DNA of 64,000 bases from Thermoascus crustaceus (lineage: Eukaryota; Ascomycota; Eurotiomycetes; Eurotiales; Thermoascaceae): the NCBI GenBank assembly GCA_001599835.1, contig BCIC01000002.1, forward strand, positions 570,583-634,582, read 5' to 3'. The notes under the pieces are model-generated. The model made no database searches and was not told the DNA's origin. It saw only the letters and a program-made list of their open reading frames with translations. Made by a program: the position numbers and the translations under genes. How positions within the stretch are numbered: position 1 is the first letter of the stretch; the number at the start of each line of letters is the position of its first letter. Shown one piece after another: positions 59,883 through 64,000 of this stretch.

Positions 59883-61515
59883 TCACTTCTCGTCTCGTGA
59901 CTCGGTCTTCGGCGATGCTTCCTGCTGCTCAATCTTGCCTTCCTCCAGAGGCTTGCCGTCAGCTTCCTTCTTACCTGCGAAGATGCCTTGCATCTCTTCG
60001 AGGGAATGTCCTGAAGTCTAGGTACATCGCAGAAGTCAGCTTGGGCCACACCATTGGAGATTTTGAAGACTGGAGAACGCACTTCTCTCAGGAACAGCCA
60101 TGAATACCCGATGATAGCATAGTTGAAGATGGCAAACATCAGGAAAGTCCTCCATCCTATATTGGCGATTGCATGTGGCGTCATCTGGGACATAACGAAG
60201 TTGAACAACCACTGCGACGCTGCACCAATGGCGACACCAATATCGCGCGTCCTGCTTGAGAAAATCTCGCCTAGATATAACCAGGGAAGCGGACCCCATG
60301 ACATGTTGAAGCTGAATGCCTCTGCATAGACCATGATGATGGCTGCGATTCCAGCTCTGGACGCGCCATGTTGCTGGGCGCTGGGTGGGTGAGTGGCCGT
60401 AATAAGGGACATGATGAGCATGAAAGAGCCCATTGCGAACGCGCCAACCATGAAAGGTGTGCGACGGCCGATGCGATCGAGAACAAAGAGTTGGAAGATG
60501 AGTACCCCGACCACCTTGACGACGCCAAAAAAGCCGGTCACGAGCTTACTAGAGTCCCCGGCTCCAACAGTTGCGAAGATCTGGTTTGCGTAATATGCGA
60601 GGGATGTGTTTCCTGTTAGCTGGGCGCATAATTGAATGGTGATTGCAATAAAGATGCGGTAGCGGTTTGCTGGGAGGAGAAGTTCCTTGAGCGTGAAGTT
60701 CTCCTTGACGCGTGCTTCCTCCTCGATACCAGCCAGGATCTCGTCGAATTCATGTTGCAACTCTTCAGTGTCATCGCCTCCCCGAACCCATTTCAAGGCC
60801 TCCCGTGCTTTCTCGATTTTCCCTTTCATCGCGAGCCAACGCGCACTCTCCTTGACCGTGCACATGCCGAACAGCAACAAGCTGGAAGGCAACAGTTGAA
60901 GGCCCAGAGGAATCTGCCATTGCCTCGTTATGGATTGTTGGTCAAGGGATACAGCGTATGTCACCCAGTAGGCAATCATGACCCCTAGTGCAAAGAAAAG
61001 CTGGAAACAGGCACCCAGCCTCCCGCGCATCTCTTTGGGACTCATTTCTGCGGTGTACATTGGAATCAGGACAGTCGCCGCGCCAATCCCAACTCCAGCG
61101 ATAACTCTCCCGGCGTAGAAAGTTCCAATTGCATGGCTGTTGATAATCTGGAGGATCGTGCCAACTGTGAAGACGAGGGAACTAACGATGAGTGCTGCCC
61201 GCCGGCCAAGCCAGGATGTCACGGGCCAAATCAAGAAACAGCCGAAGAATGCGCCGCCTTGGAGAATAGAAACCGCGTTTGAGTTGACACTGGTCTTCTG
61301 GGCCTTACTGTAGCCGAAGTCCCTTTGGAACGACTCCAAGGTGAGAACACCAGCTGGAAGAAGTTAGTATCTGAGCTATATTGTGGACAGCCAATTCGGA
61401 GATTGATTAAAGTCGACATACAAATTATTCCAGTGTCAAAGGCGAAAGCAAATGAACCCATGCAGGCGATGGATACAAGGTAGATGGCCCTGAAAAGGCC
61501 AAGAATCCGACCCAT
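59883..61515 (-). CDS. MFS sugar/quinate-type transporter
   Basis: Twelve-helix plasma-membrane transporter of the MFS sugar porter family. Proteins of this layout carry hexoses or quinate; the substrate cannot be fixed from sequence. Three exons on the minus strand, 61515-61422, 61353-60083 and 60017-59883, encode 499 residues. Sugar-porter signatures are visible: WLGRRAAL after helix 2, GRVIAGVGIGAATVLIPMYTAE with the following PKEMRGR, ESARWLAMKGK, QLTGNTSLAYYANQIF in the second half, and DRIGRRTPF. The last intron (65 nt, donor GTGCGT) is needed to reach the usual end, SLEEMQGIFAGKK followed by a charged tail. Without it the frame stays open into a wrong 518-codon ORF with an Arg/Ser-rich tail. 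No neighbouring gene gives an obvious substrate. Confidence 0.9.
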
Positions 61516-63529
61516 CTTTGTCGCAGTGAGCTAATATCTCCAGGTTCAGCAATGTCAAGTACTCCCGTGCATTAACCCTATGGGTGAATCAAAACCCCGG
61601 GTTACGCAGAGCCTCAATGAAATTCGTGGGTTATAGCGCTCTGCGGTCGAGGCTGAGCAGCCGGTGCCTCGAGAGGGCGAAACGACGAGTCCAAACGGCT
61701 CCGGAGAACAAGAGCATTAACGGTCCGAGACAGAGAGGTTACACTTGACTTCCGTCGCTAAGGGGAGCGACATGGTTAAATATCACACTGGGCTGTTAAA
61801 GGTCAGGCGAAAGCTACTCGAGCTGTGAAAGCTCCGTCCACTGCCCCTCTCCATCTGCAAAGAATAGAAGCCGCGGACTCCATCGTTGTCACAGCTAGGC
61901 GTTGCTCGACCGTACCTCGTGGCCCACGGCGGCTTGATGGCTGTTCAGGCAAGCCGGCCAGCCTCTCACAGCACGGGAAAAGATCTTAAGAAGAGGCATG
62001 TGCGCGGCACAGACTGTTGTATCGCCACGAATCCCTGCTCAGGAGGACTTGGCGGTTGGTTCTGCATTGCCAAATGATGGCTACAATTGCGTGCTCGATC
62101 CATCTTGACGGGCCACAGACAGCCCTCGGGAAGACCCGAGACCGTGCTAACCCACACCGCGATAGCGAAATACGTTGGAAAATACTGGAAGCCGATTCAG
62201 TCGCTGACCTCATTCCAAGTCATAATGTTACATCTCCCTAACTCTCGAGGATGATCCTCTAGTATTTTCGTTGTTCGGATCGAATAAGCGCAAGACTAGA
62301 AGACCGCCCAAGCCACGCGATCACGACAACCCCACAAAAAGGCGGAGAACCCCAGACTTCGCCAAAGAAACCGCACTACCTTGTCATGTCGAATGCCGAT
62401 CGTCGGATCTCTGAGCTCCTTCGCACACGAAGGATGCGATTATTAGGTAGAGGGAGAGTTGGCATGCCGTCTAGGTTATTCAACTGCTTACTGTTTTACA
62501 GAGGCGGACTGCACTGTCAAAAATACGCTTTCCATCGTCTTGGTCCGGTGCTTATAAAAGAAGTATGATTGTTAGTCGTACTGTTAGTTGTTCCTTATCC
62601 CCGGGTCAACAATCCTAGATCGTCGGAACCTGATAACCGCCGGGGTTCTCAGATCTGGGTTCCATCGCACCCACATATTGGAGTGGAGTAACTGACAGGC
62701 TCCCCAACGTGATCTGGAGAACCGGATTGCGCACCATGGTAGCAACAAGGATCACCTATATTCGGTGGCATATTGCTAATAAGATTTTCGTAAATTCTCT
62801 CTTTACTCTTACTCATGTCTCTTCTGGAGCGCGCCTAGCGGCTCTCTCAAGCGACATTATGGTGTGGCTTGTAAAGCACTGAAAAGCACGCAATCTCTGA
62901 TGCATATGTTCCATTGTCGAGTGGTGTATAAATGCTCCTTTTAGGCTCCGCCTTATAGAGATCCCCCTCTTCCCATAAAACGAACGCACTGTGCCAGTGA
63001 CATTATTGTCAGTCTTCTACGTCTTGGTTCTTTTTTTTATCATCTTTTATACTGTTCTCATTCTCTGCATCCAATGGAATTGATATCTCCAGTTCAAGTT
63101 GAGCTCGTTTATTAATCGAGACTTCTCGAGTCTCGCTCACCACCGTTCTCAAATTCTCTGATCTGCTATCCTTTTCGCAGGAGTGATGTGAACTTCGAAT
63201 TCCTTTAACATGTACCGCAATAGTTTCTTTACATCGTCTTATAACCAAGCATTAAAGTTTCAGACAATTCACACAAATCTCTTTGGCACATTATCTGCAA
63301 GCAGTGAAAGAAGGACCATGTCTTTTTCGCATATGTCAATTTGCAAGAGAAAAAAGTCAAAGGAATGTATACAGTGAGATTTTTGGCCAATCGGTGCACC
63401 ATCTGCCACATATTATCCAGTCACTCCCCCTTCTTAACAGAAGTCATTCCATCACCCCCTTTCCTTGAGTCAACTCCGTTTGTCGAACACCTGCCATTTA
63501 CAGTCCCCCCATCGATCAGTCTTCTCCAC
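61516..63529. other. Gene-poor spacer between the transporter and the eight-cysteine protein
   Basis: About 2 kb. The left part is the transporter promoter. Minus-strand frames at 63009-63248 and 63229-63411 have A/T-rich composition and no recognised family. No gene supported. Confidence 0.5.
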
Positions 63530-63841
63530 CTAACAGTCATAGCTGTAACTGTTCCATTCACTCGAGCTGAAGACGCAGCTGTTCAATCCCGCAGCGAAAG
63601 CGCCAACGCTGCAGTTACTGTCGGAGTACACGGTCACAGAGCACCCGCCGTCGAGGGACAGGGTGTCTGCGGATTTGATGCCTCCGAGTTGGCGACAGGT
63701 GCCATCGCCGGTGACGGTCTGGGTGCTGCACGATCCGGTGCAGCTTTCGGTGTTGCAGAAGAGGATGGTAGCGTCACCCAGCGCGGACGAGGCGAAGAGG
63801 GCCGCTGGGAGGAGGTAGGCGAGGATGGATGTGGCACGCAT
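63530..63841 (-). CDS. Secreted small cysteine-rich protein, 103 residues
   Basis: Single-exon gene for a small secreted protein of no family I recognise. A signal peptide (MRATSILAYLLPAALFASSALG, about 1-22) is followed by a mature part of about 80 residues. It has eight cysteines at 29, 34, 38, 49, 67, 77, 89 and 103, the last being the C-terminal residue. It is rich in Ser, Gly and Thr. The even count and spread suggest four disulphides. A TATA box lies about 140 nt upstream. The plus-strand ORF 63341-63880 across it is a shadow, because the minus frame has the signal peptide and cysteine pattern. Function could be effector-like, antimicrobial or wall-related; none is shown. Its spacing differs from the other eight-cysteine protein at 48.0-48.5 kb. 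Confidence 0.8.
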   Translation of the reverse strand: MRATSILAYLLPAALFASSALGDATILFCNTESCTGSCSTQTVTGDGTCRQLGGIKSADTLSLDGGCSVTVYSDSNCSVGAFAAGLNSCVFSSSEWNSYSYDC

Positions 63842-63975
63842 TTTGGATGCTTGGCTTTTTTTTCGCGAGGTGATGGTTGAATTGATAGGTGGTCTCGTTT
63901 GGATATAGGATCAGAGGAGCCTGAGGACGATGCTGTTGCTGCTGATGCGAAGGTCTCGAAAGAGACAATTGACCG

Positions 63976-63986
63976 TTTTATATATA
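63976..63986 (-). promoter_or_regulatory. TATA box of the eight-cysteine protein gene
   Basis: Read on the minus strand this is TATATATAAAA, about 140 nt before the ATG at 63841. The position and orientation fit a TATA promoter; this is inferred from sequence only. Confidence 0.6.
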
Positions 63987-64000
63987 CCTCTCACCCCAGT

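Noticed and set aside
63341..63880. 179-codon plus-strand ORF overlapping the 103-residue secreted protein
   Set aside because: The minus strand has the signal peptide, eight cysteines and a TATA box; the plus frame is Gly/Ala/Glu-rich with no domain.
1..64000. tRNA, rRNA, CRISPR or intact transposon
   Set aside because: No B-box with a matching A-box at suitable spacing, no regularly spaced repeats, and no transposase, reverse transcriptase or long terminal repeats were seen. Small divergent elements could have been missed by eye.

Overview
The window is chromosomal DNA of a filamentous ascomycete, most likely an Aspergillus or a close relative. The coding genes have short GT...AG introns (about 50-80 nt, a few of 100-360 nt), pyrimidine-rich leaders, and protein families with the arrangement usual in Aspergillaceae (BiP with HDEL, Ste20/PakA, Hse1, Pan2, Hbs1, a vigilin-type KH protein). 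No bacterial operon, CRISPR array, tRNA, rRNA or intact transposon was recognised.

Left part (0.5-31.8 kb) is a conserved housekeeping block: a Doa4-type ubiquitin hydrolase (+), a decayed minus-strand gene (5.2-6.2 kb), cytochrome b5 (+), a 1334-residue multi-KH RNA-binding protein (-), the PAK kinase Ste20/PakA (+), the ESCRT-0 subunit Hse1 (+) and the deadenylase subunit Pan2 (+). Ubiquitin and endosome sorting (Doa4-like, Hse1) and mRNA fate (KH protein, Pan2) are both represented twice.

Middle part (31.8-38.3 kb) is an accessory island: a broken LaeA-like methyltransferase, an intact CFEM-domain GPI-type surface protein and a broken acyltransferase/condensation-type gene. The housekeeping block then resumes (38.8-46.6 kb) with a cupin protein, Hbs1 (ribosome rescue GTPase) and BipA (ER Hsp70).

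Right part (46.6-64 kb) is looser and more accessory: a 29-base G run, a newly assembled four-exon gene for a 96-residue secreted eight-cysteine protein (-), a UPF0303/HbpS-like protein (-), a zinc alcohol dehydrogenase (-), a second broken methyltransferase (-), an MFS sugar/quinate-type transporter (-) and a second secreted eight-cysteine protein (-). Long gene-poor spacers here contain many copies of a CCTAGGTA/TAGGTACCTA-like motif. The most noteworthy items are the micro-exon small secreted protein at 48.0-48.5 kb, the second eight-cysteine protein at 63.5-63.8 kb and the set of decayed metabolism genes. All exon joins were read by eye from frame, splice signals and protein-family fit; none has transcript support.
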